Assembly (NCBI RefSeq): GCF_003194385.1
Contig: NZ_LAPT01000062.1
Coordinates: forward strand, 26,294 to 90,293
From: Pokkaliibacter plantistimulans
GTDB taxonomy: Bacteria > Pseudomonadota > Gammaproteobacteria > Pseudomonadales > Balneatricaceae
Direction of reading: 5' to 3'
Length of the DNA stretch: 64,000 nt
Shown: positions 47,268-56,359 of the stretch, piece after piece
How the letters are laid out: every line of letters begins with the position of its first letter
Numbering within the stretch: position 1 is the first letter of the stretch
The notes under the pieces: generated by a model
Told to the model about the DNA's origin: nothing
What the model saw: only the letters and a program-made list of their open reading frames with translations
Databases searched by the model: none
Made by a program: the position numbers and the translations under genes

Positions 47268-47348
47268 CACCTAAAGCACCTAAAGCACCTAAAGCACCTA
47301 AAGCACCTAAAGCACCTAAAGCACCTAACGCACCTAACGCACCTAAAG
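47268..47348. repeat. 9-bp tandem repeat (nine units) after phaC
   Basis: Nine head-to-tail copies of CACCTAAAG; units seven and eight read CACCTAACG. It starts five bases after the phaC stop and runs directly into the terminator stem. Each unit is three codons; in the +1 frame it encodes Ala-Pro-Lys repeats. Confidence 0.97.
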
Positions 47349-47376
47349 ATACGGCCTCAGTTGAGGCCGTATCTTT
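47345..47376. terminator. Bidirectional terminator between phaC and the mutarotase gene
   Basis: A perfect 15-bp stem, AAAGATACGGCCTCA with TGAGGCCGTATCTTT, loop of two bases. Convergent genes flank it. It overlaps the last repeat unit. Confidence 0.92.
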
Positions 47377-47417
47377 AATAAACCTAAATGGAAGACGCAG
47401 TCCGCTTCACCCCGGTT

Positions 47418-48254
47418 TCAGGCATGTAGCGGCTCAGCACTCAGCACGGTCTCCAGACTCCAGCTGTCGCCCGGCAGCAAGCTCACCTTGTCTTTATGCG
47501 TATTAGCCGCTTCAACGCAGATAAAGTGCTCAGCTTCTGCTGAATCCATATCTGCAATGGTGGCTGCCTTTTCTGCGGGATGCCAAACCACGGTCGAGCC
47601 ACTGGCCGCCTTTCGTACCCAAATGACACGATTTAACCCCGGATCAAGAACTTTCACCGCGCCGGAGTGCACATAGATACGATCTATTCCCTCCTGAGGA
47701 TGAAGCACCCCAGCCTGCACGCCTTCACTACCGGCATTCAATTTATCGACGAACAAACAGCCGTCCAACCCCGTCAGGGCAATGTCATTCCACGCCGATA
47801 CCTGCAGATACGTATGCAGTGCCTGGGTTAACTCCATCACTTCGGAACCAAGGTTCTGAGAGTGCAGACGCAGTACAAGCCGATCACGGACCAGCACCTC
47901 AAGACTAACCTGTAACACTTCATGTTTGAGAGTAGGTTCCAGTAATAGCCGGGCATAGTCCTCTGTCATTTCTGCCTCAACCAGAATCCAGTCCTGTAAA
48001 CGCGCGGTACCGTGAAATGGCTCAGTATTTTCAGCAAAACCAGGCCAGCATAAAGGCACACCACCTCGAATAGGCTTACCTTTCTGCGCGAAAGCCCTGG
48101 TTGACCACCACAACAGATCTTTCTGGCCACATGGCACATAGCTCAACGCATGGGCACCATACAGGCTGATGCAGAACGTGCTCCACGTCGTGTTGACGCG
48201 GAGCAGGGTATGTTCCCCCCAGCGCTCACTTGTAATCCATTCGGGTAACTGCAT
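47418..48254 (-). CDS. yeaD: D-hexose-6-phosphate mutarotase (YeaD family)
   Basis: Aldose-1-epimerase-fold enzyme that interconverts alpha and beta glucose-6-phosphate. The 278 aa have the family segments LYGAHALSYVPCGQKDLLWWS, PIRGGVPLCWPGFAE, FHGTARLQDW, LTQALHTYLQVS (catalytic His), and HFICVEAAN (catalytic Glu). The ATG after GAGA is used; an ATG at 48281 or GTG at 48299 would add 9 or 15 residues. It lies just downstream of pgi on the same strand, which fits a role in glucose-6-phosphate supply, but a hairpin separates the two. Confidence 0.88.
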   Translation of the reverse strand: MQLPEWITSERWGEHTLLRVNTTWSTFCISLYGAHALSYVPCGQKDLLWWSTRAFAQKGKPIRGGVPLCWPGFAENTEPFHGTARLQDWILVEAEMTEDYARLLLEPTLKHEVLQVSLEVLVRDRLVLRLHSQNLGSEVMELTQALHTYLQVSAWNDIALTGLDGCLFVDKLNAGSEGVQAGVLHPQEGIDRIYVHSGAVKVLDPGLNRVIWVRKAASGSTVVWHPAEKAATIADMDSAEAEHFICVEAANTHKDKVSLLPGDSWSLETVLSAEPLHA

Positions 48255-48312
48255 GGCATGTATCTCAGTTGGAAAGATCATTATTTTGGTATTGCTCACA
48301 ACTGCGTACTTG

Positions 48313-48337
48313 CAGGCCGAGGAATAACCTCGGCCTG
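48313..48337 (-). terminator. Hairpin after pgi
   Basis: CAGGCCGAGG and CCTCGGCCTG pair perfectly (10 bp) around a five-base loop in the 92-base gap between pgi and yeaD. No T tract in the pgi direction, so it may terminate only partly. Confidence 0.6.
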
Positions 48338-48346
48338 TTTATGCTA

Positions 48347-49990
48347 TCAGCGGCTGTGAGTACGGAAGATATTCATCAAGCCCTTGGTCGAACCATCATA
48401 GTGAGTGGATGTATCACCACTCTGCAGCTCATCGTACATACGTTTGGACAACTGCTTGCCCAGCTCCACGCCCCACTGGTCGAAGGGATTGATATTCCAG
48501 ATCATGCTCTGGGTAAAGACTTTGTGCTCATACAACGCCAGCAGCATACCCAGATTTTTCGGGCTCAACTCATCCAGTACGATAGTTGAACTGGGACGAT
48601 TGCCGGGATACATGCGGTGCGGTAACAGACGCTCGATATGCTCTTCATCCAAACCTTCACGTTGTAACTGCGCACGGACGTCCTCCTCAGATTTACCCGT
48701 CATCAGGGCCTGTGACTGAGCCACACAGTTGGCAACCGACAACAGATGCTGATCGTAGTTGTCTGCACGGGGAGGTTTGCACACCATGATGAAGTCTGCC
48801 GGCACCATCTGGTTACCCTGATGCAACGACTGATAGAAAGCATGCTGACCATTCGGGCCAAACTCGCCCCAGATAACCGCAGAGGTTTCTACATCCAGCC
48901 ATTCACCATCGTTGCTCACGCTCTTACCGCAAGACTCCATTTCCAGCTGCTGCAGATAATCTGGCAAATACTTCAGGCAACTGGTGTAAGGCAACACTAC
49001 GCGAGAGCCACACTTACAGAAGTTCAAATACCATACATGCAGCAATGCCATGATGACCGGTATGTTCTGCTCCAGCGGAGCAGTACGGAAATGCTGGTCG
49101 GCAATGAAGGCACCATGCAGTAATCCCTCAAAGGTGTGCATACCCAGATACAGTGCGACTGACAAACCCACGGACGACCACAGGGAGTAACGTCCTCCCA
49201 CCCAATGCCAGAACTCAAACTGCTGGCTGCTGGCAACGCCATAAGCCGACATCGCCTGCTTGTTGACCGAAATACCGATCAGCTGGCGGCATGCCTTCTC
49301 AGCATCAGGGCAGGCAGCCAGCAGCCATGCCTTGGCACGATCAGCATTAGCCATGGTATCGATGGTGGTGAAAGTCTTGGATGTAATGATGAATGCAGTC
49401 GTCGCAGGATCGAGATGTTTGAGACTATCAACAATCTGCACCCCATCCATCGCCGAAACAAAATGCATGTTGATAGGGCCTGGCTCACCGCTTTCCAGTG
49501 CCAGACAGGCCAGATTAGGACCCAGATCTGAACCACCCACGCCAATATGGACGAAATCGCGAATGGCTTCGCCCGTAAAGCCTTTGAACTGACCGGAGCG
49601 AACCTTGTCAACGAAAGGACGCATCTGATCCAGTACACGCTGTACCTGATGGCTGACCGTTTCGCCTTCTTCATTGACGGAATAGATGGAGCGGTCACGC
49701 AGTAAGGTATGCAGAGCCGGGCGATCTTCAGTGATGTTCAGCTTTTTACCACCGAACAGATCCTCAATACGCCCCTGAAGATTTTGCTGTCTTGCCAGAG
49801 CCACCAGGCGCCGAAGGGTTTCCTCGGTCACTAGCTGTTTGGAGAAGTCGAACATCAACCCATTCAGCCCCAGCGAAAAGCGCTCGAAACGATCCGGATT
49901 CTGAGCAAACAGCGTATTCAGGTTCAGATCTCTGGTCGCATCGCGATGGGCTTGCAACGCCTGCCAGGCTGGGGTCATGTTCAACTTCAT
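48347..49990 (-). CDS. pgi: Glucose-6-phosphate isomerase
   Basis: Interconverts glucose-6-phosphate and fructose-6-phosphate. The 547 aa contain the sugar-phosphate isomerase signatures GVGGSDLGPNLACLAL, FIITSKTFTTIDTMAN, and the C-terminal NPFDQWGVELGKQL, with the active-site FEFWHWVGGRYSLWSSVG. Length and order match E. coli Pgi (549). In an Entner-Doudoroff organism it mainly works toward glucose-6-phosphate. HexR-like elements are visible upstream. Confidence 0.97.
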   Translation of the reverse strand: MKLNMTPAWQALQAHRDATRDLNLNTLFAQNPDRFERFSLGLNGLMFDFSKQLVTEETLRRLVALARQQNLQGRIEDLFGGKKLNITEDRPALHTLLRDRSIYSVNEEGETVSHQVQRVLDQMRPFVDKVRSGQFKGFTGEAIRDFVHIGVGGSDLGPNLACLALESGEPGPINMHFVSAMDGVQIVDSLKHLDPATTAFIITSKTFTTIDTMANADRAKAWLLAACPDAEKACRQLIGISVNKQAMSAYGVASSQQFEFWHWVGGRYSLWSSVGLSVALYLGMHTFEGLLHGAFIADQHFRTAPLEQNIPVIMALLHVWYLNFCKCGSRVVLPYTSCLKYLPDYLQQLEMESCGKSVSNDGEWLDVETSAVIWGEFGPNGQHAFYQSLHQGNQMVPADFIMVCKPPRADNYDQHLLSVANCVAQSQALMTGKSEEDVRAQLQREGLDEEHIERLLPHRMYPGNRPSSTIVLDELSPKNLGMLLALYEHKVFTQSMIWNINPFDQWGVELGKQLSKRMYDELQSGDTSTHYDGSTKGLMNIFRTHSR

Positions 49991-50156
49991 TTAGAGTTTC
50001 CTCTTGCGCACTTCCAAAATGGGGTGAAGTGACAGCTCGACTCACCGAAGAAGGTTTGCCAGTTGTCATTTGTAGTTTTATTAACAACAAAACAACGAAG
50101 AGTGCACACTATAAAGCCAAAACAAGCCTATATAAACACTAGAGACAGGCAAAAAA

Positions 50157-50171
50157 TTTACTAAAATTACC
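50157..50171. promoter_or_regulatory. HexR-like box upstream of pgi
   Basis: TTTACTAAAATTACC matches the HexR consensus TGTAAT-N3-ATTACA at 12 of 15 positions when N is A/T. Another near-match with one extra base lies at 50070-50087 (TTGTAGTTTTATTAACAA). Confidence 0.35.
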
Positions 50172-50222
50172 AACAAAATCTTGCCTACACACATTGTGAG
50201 GAGTAAAGTCTGCCCTGTGAGT

Positions 50223-50280
50223 AGGTTACCGGACTGAGGGCTTTCGGGTGCTCTTAAACTTATCGGCAGGCCGGTAACCT
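50223..50280 (-). repeat. Spaced inverted repeat downstream of nagZ
   Basis: AGGTTACCGG and CCGGTAACCT are perfect 10-bp inverted copies, 38 bases apart, starting 16 bases past the nagZ stop. It could close a 3' UTR structure; a standard terminator is not seen. Confidence 0.5.
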
Positions 50281-50296
50281 CGCTCACGATCCCAGA

Positions 50297-51325
50297 TTAC
50301 TTTCCCGCTTTTAGCAATTCCTCTCGCTCCTCCATCAACATCTGCACATCAAGTTCATCACCCTTCTGTATCATCTGCAAAGATCGCTCAACGCGCTGCT
50401 TCGCTACACCGTCAAGCACTGGTAACACCCTGGCCACTTCATACATATCGCTCACAGGGCCATGGGAATTCAGCACCAGATCGACACCAGCAGCTACTGA
50501 CCTGGCCGCCCGCTCAGCATGCGTCCCTTCCAGGGCATTCATATGAATGCAGTCCGTAATAATCACACCGCCAAAGCCGATCCGCTCACGCAACCAATGA
50601 CCAATCAGGACAGGTGACTGAGTACAAGGCCGCTCAGCATCCAGCTGCGGATAGACAATATGTGCAGTCATCGCCCAGGGCATATCGTTCAGCCGACGAA
50701 ACGGCACCATATCGGTCGCCAGCAAGGTATCTCCATCCACATCAATAGTCGGCAGCGCAATGTGACTGTCCGCATTGGCACGGCCATGCCCGGGCATGTG
50801 TTTGATAATCGGCAGAACCCCTGCACTCAGAAAGCCTTCGCATGCGGCACGCCCCATCGCAGCCACCAGCTCCGGATCCTTTGAAAAAGCGCGCGAGCCA
50901 ATCACCTCATTCGCACCATCAACCAGCAAATCCAGCACCGGCGCTGCATCAACATTAATCCCTAACTGCACCAGCTCATGCGCTATTAGCTGGGCATTGA
51001 TATAGGCCGCTCGCACACCGTGCTCAAGATTTTTCTCCGCTACCACCCCAAGCTCACGCGCCGCAGGATGTGCCACCCACTCTGGTGGCTGCAGTCGCTG
51101 TACACGACCTCCTTCCTCATCAATCAGAATAGGCGCATCTGCCCTACCTACCGCTTCACGGAAGGAATCTGTCAGCCGTTTCAACTGATCACGACTTTCA
51201 CAGTTGCGCCTGAACAGAATCAGCCCCAGCGGGTTAATATCCCGAAAGAAAGCCATTTCATCGGCACTCAGCGTTACGCCATCACAACCGAATATGCCCG
51301 CCAGTGGCGCTGCGTTTGTCATCAT
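50297..51325 (-). CDS. nagZ: Beta-N-acetylhexosaminidase NagZ
   Basis: Cytoplasmic GH3 enzyme that removes N-acetylglucosamine from anhydro-muropeptides in cell-wall recycling. The 342 aa have LIDEEGGRVQRL, the flexible catalytic loop IIKHMPGHGRANADSH with the His/Asp acid-base pair, and the nucleophile Asp in VIITDCIHMNALEG. The last is usually SDDLSM, so this loop differs, but the Asp is kept. It functionally pairs with slt at 39.8 kb. The start MM could be read at either Met. Confidence 0.94.
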   Translation of the reverse strand: MMTNAAPLAGIFGCDGVTLSADEMAFFRDINPLGLILFRRNCESRDQLKRLTDSFREAVGRADAPILIDEEGGRVQRLQPPEWVAHPAARELGVVAEKNLEHGVRAAYINAQLIAHELVQLGINVDAAPVLDLLVDGANEVIGSRAFSKDPELVAAMGRAACEGFLSAGVLPIIKHMPGHGRANADSHIALPTIDVDGDTLLATDMVPFRRLNDMPWAMTAHIVYPQLDAERPCTQSPVLIGHWLRERIGFGGVIITDCIHMNALEGTHAERAARSVAAGVDLVLNSHGPVSDMYEVARVLPVLDGVAKQRVERSLQMIQKGDELDVQMLMEEREELLKAGK

Positions 51326-51481
51326 CGATTACCTTGCCAGCCAGAAAGTGTTCGTTATCAACGGTAAAGCCGTCAGCATCTTACCCAGTCACGCCAATTG
51401 CCGCATCCTGATCGCCTTTTTTGATTAGGCGGTTTATCCTTGCACCACCTTTCGGCCTCCTACTGTGGGCATTGAACTGCT

Positions 51482-52273
51482 ATGAGTTACCTGAGGCATA
51501 CCGTACTGCCTGCCATACTGCTTGCATTAACCTTTAATGCCTCCGCAGCCTCCTTTCCCAACCCCATATTGCACTGGCAATTACAAAGCTCAGGGGACTA
51601 TGCCAGCAGCCCCGAAGCAGATGTCTATGATCTGGATTTTCAGAACCTTGCTGCCAGCGATCTGAACCTGCTAAAGCAACGCAATGCCATGCTGGTGTGC
51701 ACTATCAGTGCTGGCACATGGCAAGAGTGGCGACCAGATGCCGACCAATTCCCCGATGACATTCTTGGCAACGATGCAGCGGGTTGGGAAGGTGAGAAGT
51801 GGCTTGATATTCGCGCCACAGACAGTTTGACTCCCATCCTCGACGCTCGCATGCAGCAATGTGCTGACCAGGGCTATCAGGGTGTTGAACTTACCAACCT
51901 CGACGTATATCAGCAGGACTCCGGCTTCCCTGTGACCCAAACCGACCAGATCAGCTTCAATCTGCATCTGGCCAGACTGGCACATCAGCACCATTTACTG
52001 GTCGGCATGCGCGATTCACCTCAATTGGTGGGCATCCTAGTCGATGACTTTGACTTTGCTGTCGCCCAGGGTTGCTACAGCGGGAACGGTTGCGATGCTT
52101 ACACGCAGTTTGCCTCACAAAACAAACCTGTTGTGCTTGTCGAGTTCGCAGATAGCGAAGTAAACCCGGAAGAGCTCTGCCAGTACGCCCAGAGCAACAA
52201 GTTTTCAGCCGTTATCAAACATCGAAACTTTGACCAGTTCAGTCAGTTTTGCCCTACCCCCAGTGCAAACTGA
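51482..52273 (+). CDS. GH114-family (endo-alpha-1,4-polygalactosaminidase-like) exported protein
   Basis: Secreted TIM-barrel protein of the GH114 family, members of which act on galactosaminogalactan or related polymers. The 263 aa start with a signal peptide (end near ASA-ASF). Typical parts follow: ILHWQLQSSG, DVYDLDFQN, SAGTWQEWRPDADQFP, GWEGEKWLDIRATDS, GFPVTQTDQISFN and DDFDFAVAQGC. The motif normally reading EPDNVDGY is ELTNLDVY here, and VGLKND is VGMRDS, so activity is uncertain. Six Cys could form periplasmic disulfides. It stands alone beside nagZ. Confidence 0.82.
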   Translation: MSYLRHTVLPAILLALTFNASAASFPNPILHWQLQSSGDYASSPEADVYDLDFQNLAASDLNLLKQRNAMLVCTISAGTWQEWRPDADQFPDDILGNDAAGWEGEKWLDIRATDSLTPILDARMQQCADQGYQGVELTNLDVYQQDSGFPVTQTDQISFNLHLARLAHQHHLLVGMRDSPQLVGILVDDFDFAVAQGCYSGNGCDAYTQFASQNKPVVLVEFADSEVNPEELCQYAQSNKFSAVIKHRNFDQFSQFCPTPSAN

Positions 52274-52297
52274 CTCACAAACAGCAGACAAAAAAAA

Positions 52298-52318
52298 GCC
52301 GAGAGCTTCACTCTCGGC
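52298..52318. terminator. Terminator between GH114 gene and glk
   Basis: GCCGAGAG and CTCTCGGC pair around a five-base loop. Leftward it is followed by seven T after the stem, ideal for the edd-glk transcript. Confidence 0.9.
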
Positions 52319-52381
52319 ACAAGGCACACGGGGATCCCTCCCCACCAGTCAACACACGTTAAAAATTGAACAGAGACTCAA

Positions 52382-53341
52382 CTAATGCACTGCCGCGTTA
52401 GCCAACCCGGCAGCTGCACCCAATAACCCTGGATATTCAGCATTCACCAGCCACACCGGAATTGCCTTCATGTAATCCTTGAACCGGCCCTTCTCTTCAA
52501 ACTGCTGACGGAACGGACTTACCAGAAACAATTCTGGAAAACGCGGCACTATGCCGCCACAGATGTACACGCCACCGAGAGCACCAATAGTCAGCGCTGC
52601 GTCACCTGCCACCTCGCCGAGGATGCCACAGAAGTGATTCAACACCTCCAGACACAGCTCATCACCGTCTTGCAAAGCGCCGTTAGTGACGTCAGCCGGC
52701 GTGGCACAGCGTTCTTCCAGCCCTCTCAGCGCACAATAACCCTGATACAGCAGCAGCAGACCCGCACCACTCAGTAGTCGCTCAGCAGAGATACGGCTGA
52801 AATGTTTCTTGAAGTGCAGCCACAACTGAATTTCCCACTCTGACGTCGGCGCCCAGTTCACGTGCCCACCTTCAGCAGCCAGAGGAATCCAGTCATTACC
52901 ATTGGATACCAGCGCCGACACCCCAAGACCCGTTCCCGGCCCGATCACCAGACGAGGGCGACCATGCAGACTTTCACCAGAACCGACAGCGATTACATCA
53001 CTGTCTGGCACTTGCGGCATACCCAACGCCATCGCCGTGAAGTCGTTAATGCACTTCAGTGTCTGCAATCCAAGCGATACCTGCATGGACGACTTACTGA
53101 AACGCCAGTGATTGTTGGTCATCTTTACTTCATCGCCATGCACTGGGCAGGCAAAAGCAATACAGGCTTCCTGAACAGTGACGCCTACTTGCTGCAGATA
53201 GGCCCGAACCGCGCCATCCAGATTGTCAAACTCAGCACAAGGCAGCACCTTGATGTGATGCAGCTCAACGCTACCGGGGTGCACCAGCGCGAATCGCGCA
53301 TTGGTCCCACCAACATCACCCACCAGAGCCCAATCACTCAT
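52382..53341 (-). CDS. glk: Glucokinase
   Basis: ATP-dependent glucose kinase, making glucose-6-phosphate. The 319 aa have the phosphate-binding [11 protein letters not shown], the [10 protein letters not shown] segment with the catalytic Asp, [13 protein letters not shown], and [11 protein letters not shown] with the sugar-binding Glu and His. Length matches bacterial Glk. Its ATG lies inside the end of edd (8-base overlap), so the two are translationally coupled. A ROK motif is absent, so it is the Glk rather than the ROK type. Confidence 0.95.
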   Translation of the reverse strand: MSDWALVGDVGGTNARFALVHPGSVELHHIKVLPCAEFDNLDGAVRAYLQQVGVTVQEACIAFACPVHGDEVKMTNNHWRFSKSSMQVSLGLQTLKCINDFTAMALGMPQVPDSDVIAVGSGESLHGRPRLVIGPGTGLGVSALVSNGNDWIPLAAEGGHVNWAPTSEWEIQLWLHFKKHFSRISAERLLSGAGLLLLYQGYCALRGLEERCATPADVTNGALQDGDELCLEVLNHFCGILGEVAGDAALTIGALGGVYICGGIVPRFPELFLVSPFRQQFEEKGRFKDYMKAIPVWLVNAEYPGLLGAAAGLANAAVH

Positions 53342-55163
53342 GGCGATATGCCTCCAGCTGGCCGAAAACGGTGGCACCCTGCTCTGCGCCGTTCACCACC
53401 TGACGCATCATGGCAAACAGCTCACGCCCCATACCCTGATGAGATACTTCACCGACTTTCACCAGTTCACGACCGGCCCACTCAGCGTCACCGACCAGCA
53501 CTTGCAACTCACCGGTCTTGGCGTTCAGGCGCACCATATCGCCATCACGCACTTTGGCCAGCGGACCACCATGCACCGCTTCAGGGCATACATGTATCGC
53601 CGCAGGTACCTTCCCAGATGCTCCCGACATACGACCATCGGTTACCAGAGCCACTTTGAACCCTTTGTCCTGAAGCACACCAAGGTAAGGTGTCATCTTG
53701 TGGAGTTCAGGCATGCCACAGGCAGCTGGCCCCTGAAAACGCACGACTGCGATAAAGTCGCACTCCAGCTCACCGTTTTTAAAGGCAGCTGCCAGTTCAA
53801 GCTGATCATGAAACACCCTGGCAGGCGCTTCGACGATCTGGTGCTCATCCGCAACAGCAGAGACTTTGATGACGCCACGCCCCAGATTTCCCTGCAACAG
53901 CTTCAGACCGCCCTCATCATTAAAAGGACGACTAGCCGGACGCAATACCGTTTCATCAAGGCTATTCACAGGCGCTGCACGCCAGCAAACCTGACTACCA
54001 TCAAGGAACGGCTCGTTCGCATAGTCACGCAAACTATCACCCACCACGGTTTTAACGTCTTCATGCAACAGACCGGCATCCAGCAACTCACGCACCAGGA
54101 AGCCAACACCACCTGCAGCATGGAAGTGATTCACATCAGCCTGACCATTGGGATAGATACGACACAGCAGAGGTGTCACGGCAGAAAGATCAGAGAAATC
54201 CTGCCAGTCAATACGAATACCGGCAGCCGCAGCCATAGCGACCAGGTGCAGCGTATGGTTGGTTGAACCGCCAGTAGCCATCAGCGCAACCATAGCGTTG
54301 ACAATGGCTTTCTCATCGACGATGTCATAAAGAGGACGGAACTTGCCACCCACATGACTATTGCGCACAGCCTGACGTGCCGCTTCCGCTGTCAGCGCAT
54401 CACGCATCGGCGTCCCCGGATTAACGAAGGCAGCACCTGGCAAGTGAAGCCCCATGATCTCCATCAGCATCTGATTGGAGTTAGCAGTGCCATAAAAAGT
54501 ACAGGTACCCGGGCTGTGATAAGACTGAGACTCAGCCTCAAGCAACTCATCTCTGCCTACTTTCCCTTCGGCAAATAACTGACGAATACGGGCCTTTTCC
54601 TTGTTTGGCATCCCCGACACCATCGGACCTGCCGGTACAAACAGACCTGGCAGATGGCCAAACCGAAGCGCACCGATCACCAACCCAGGAATAATCTTGT
54701 CACACACACCCAGATACAGAGCGCTATCAAACATGTTGTGAGAGAGCGCAATGGCGGTAGACATGGCAATGACATCGCGTGAAAACAGCGACAATTCCAT
54801 GCCCGGCTCACCCTGAGTCACGCCGTCACACATGGCAGGCACACCGCCGGCAAACTGTGCAACGGAGCCCATTTCATGAGCCGCCTGCTTAATGATCTCG
54901 GGAAATGATTGCAAAGGCTGATGCGCAGACAACATGTCGTTATATGACGAAACAATGGCTACGTTAGCCTGATTCATCAATTTCAGCGTCTGCTTATCAG
55001 TTTGAGCGCAGGCAGCAAAACCATGCGCCAGATTGCCGCAACCGAGGGTGCCACGATATGGCCCCTTCTGCTCAGCCTGTTTCATAGCCTTTATATAAGC
55101 GGAGCGGCTGGCCTCACTACGTTGACGAATACGTTCGGTCACTTCCGCCAGAATTGGATGCAT
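53334..55163 (-). CDS. edd: 6-phosphogluconate dehydratase
   Basis: First dedicated Entner-Doudoroff enzyme, converting 6-phosphogluconate to 2-keto-3-deoxy-6-phosphogluconate with an iron-sulfur cluster. The 609 aa (E. coli 603) include [60 protein letters not shown] (cluster Cys residues), and [19 protein letters not shown] near the end. The ATG follows ACAGGAG. First gene of edd-glk, divergent from gap; eda, zwf and pgl are not in the window. Confidence 0.97.
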   Translation of the reverse strand: MHPILAEVTERIRQRSEASRSAYIKAMKQAEQKGPYRGTLGCGNLAHGFAACAQTDKQTLKLMNQANVAIVSSYNDMLSAHQPLQSFPEIIKQAAHEMGSVAQFAGGVPAMCDGVTQGEPGMELSLFSRDVIAMSTAIALSHNMFDSALYLGVCDKIIPGLVIGALRFGHLPGLFVPAGPMVSGMPNKEKARIRQLFAEGKVGRDELLEAESQSYHSPGTCTFYGTANSNQMLMEIMGLHLPGAAFVNPGTPMRDALTAEAARQAVRNSHVGGKFRPLYDIVDEKAIVNAMVALMATGGSTNHTLHLVAMAAAAGIRIDWQDFSDLSAVTPLLCRIYPNGQADVNHFHAAGGVGFLVRELLDAGLLHEDVKTVVGDSLRDYANEPFLDGSQVCWRAAPVNSLDETVLRPASRPFNDEGGLKLLQGNLGRGVIKVSAVADEHQIVEAPARVFHDQLELAAAFKNGELECDFIAVVRFQGPAACGMPELHKMTPYLGVLQDKGFKVALVTDGRMSGASGKVPAAIHVCPEAVHGGPLAKVRDGDMVRLNAKTGELQVLVGDAEWAGRELVKVGEVSHQGMGRELFAMMRQVVNGAEQGATVFGQLEAYRHE

Positions 55164-55195
55164 ACATGCTCCTGTTTTGTTCTTGCCCAGAGCGT

Positions 55196-55215
55196 TTTTG
55201 GTAATATTACTAAAA
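55196..55215. promoter_or_regulatory. Palindrome in the edd-gap intergenic region
   Basis: TTTTGGTAATATTACTAAAA is a 20-bp palindrome with nine of ten pairs matching, 33 bases upstream of edd. Its GTAATATTAC core resembles HexR half-sites, though the spacing is even rather than odd. Confidence 0.45.
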
Positions 55216-55239
55216 AAATTGACTTGAGTCTGCCTCGAT

Positions 55240-55254
55240 TGTAGAAAATTTACC
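55240..55254. promoter_or_regulatory. Weak HexR-like box
   Basis: TGTAGAAAATTTACC fits the HexR consensus TGTAAT-N3-ATTACA at 11 of 15 positions when N is A/T. It overlaps a possible gap -10 element (TAGAAA at 55242). Confidence 0.3.
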
Positions 55255-55262
55255 CCCATTGA

Positions 55263-55277
55263 TGTAATGTTCTTACA
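55263..55277. promoter_or_regulatory. HexR box upstream of gap
   Basis: TGTAATGTTCTTACA matches the gammaproteobacterial HexR consensus TGTAAT-N3-ATTACA with a single mismatch, 41 bases upstream of the gap start. HexR represses Entner-Doudoroff genes until KDPG binds it. Confidence 0.6.
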
Positions 55278-55318
55278 AATAATTAAAGCATTAAGTTCTA
55301 CCTTGCGAGGAATAAGTT

Positions 55319-56332
55319 GTGACTATTCGAGTAGCTATCAACGGTTATGGTCGTATTGGTCGTAATGTGCTGCGCGCACTGTACGAGAACGGCTATCGTG
55401 ATCGCATTCAGGTTGTGGCCATCAATGACCTGGGCGACGCCAAGATCAATGCCCATCTAACCCAGTTTGACTCTGTTCATGGCCGCTTTGCGGGTGAAGT
55501 CAAGGCTGAAGGCAGCACGCTGTACGTTAATGGCGATGCGATCACTATCTCTTCAGAACGTGACCCCGCCAAACTGAAATGGGACGAACTGAACATCGAT
55601 GTAGTCTATGAATGCACCGGCCTGTTCACTTCTCGCGAAAAAGCCGCACTGCACCTGCAGGCAGGCGCGAAGAAAGTGATCATTTCCGCCCCCGGTACAG
55701 ATGTCGATGCGACCGTAGTGTACGGCGTTAACCATGACATTCTGACCGCTGAACACACCATCATCTCCAACGCCTCCTGCACCACCAACTGTCTGGCTCC
55801 TGTTGCCAAAGCGCTGAATGATACCATCGGCATCGAGAACGGCCTGATGACGACCATCCACGCCTACACTAACGACCAGAATCTGAGTGATGTTTATCAC
55901 TCTGACATCTATCGCGCCCGTTCAGCCACTCAGTCCATGATCCCCACCAAAACAGGGGCTGCCGCTGCAGTAGGTCTGGTACTGCCCGAGCTGAAAGGTC
56001 GTCTTGATGGCTTCGCCGTACGTGTTCCCACCATCAACGTCTCTGTTGTTGACCTGACGTTTGTAGCCAAGCGTGAAACGTCCAAGGATGAGATCAACAG
56101 CATCATCCGTGAAGCCGCCGCTGGCGAAATGGGTAAACTTGGCGTACTGGGGTACAATGAGCTGCCTCTGGTATCCATCGACTTCAATCACTGCCCCCGC
56201 TCTTCTTCCTTCGACGCCACCCAGACCCGCGTCAACGGCAATCTGGTGAAGGTGTTGGCCTGGTATGACAATGAGTGGGGCTTCTCCAACCGGATGCTGG
56301 ACAACACTCTGGCTCTGATGTCAGCCAAGTAA
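55319..56332 (+). CDS. gap: Glyceraldehyde-3-phosphate dehydrogenase, type I
   Basis: Oxidises glyceraldehyde-3-phosphate in the lower Entner-Doudoroff/glycolytic branch. The 337 aa have [15 protein letters not shown], an Asp in VAINDLGD that favours NAD, catalytic Cys154 in NASCTTNC, and the substrate region [36 protein letters not shown]. It starts with GTG after a GAGG. The sequence resembles the pseudomonad Gap linked to edd/glk rather than Epd. A 27-base gap separates it from pyk, so the two form an operon. Confidence 0.95.
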   Translation: MTIRVAINGYGRIGRNVLRALYENGYRDRIQVVAINDLGDAKINAHLTQFDSVHGRFAGEVKAEGSTLYVNGDAITISSERDPAKLKWDELNIDVVYECTGLFTSREKAALHLQAGAKKVIISAPGTDVDATVVYGVNHDILTAEHTIISNASCTTNCLAPVAKALNDTIGIENGLMTTIHAYTNDQNLSDVYHSDIYRARSATQSMIPTKTGAAAAVGLVLPELKGRLDGFAVRVPTINVSVVDLTFVAKRETSKDEINSIIREAAAGEMGKLGVLGYNELPLVSIDFNHCPRSSSFDATQTRVNGNLVKVLAWYDNEWGFSNRMLDNTLALMSAK

Positions 56333-56359
56333 GCCTATTAGCTAATAGAGAGTGGACTT

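Larger units (their letters stand above)
49991..50296. other. Intergenic region between pgi and nagZ
   Basis: About 306 bases without a supported gene. It should hold the pgi promoter. Two HexR-like elements (50070-50087 and 50157-50171) and a widely spaced 10-bp inverted repeat (50223-50280) just after nagZ are visible. Confidence 0.5.

Noticed and set aside
47268..47348. 9-bp repeat considered as a CRISPR array
   Set aside because: The units are contiguous with no spacers and far too short for CRISPR repeats; it is a minisatellite.
55319..56332. gap considered as epd (erythrose-4-phosphate dehydrogenase)
   Set aside because: Linkage to edd, glk and pyk and the close match to pseudomonad Gap of the Entner-Doudoroff cluster favour GAPDH; Epd usually neighbours pgk.
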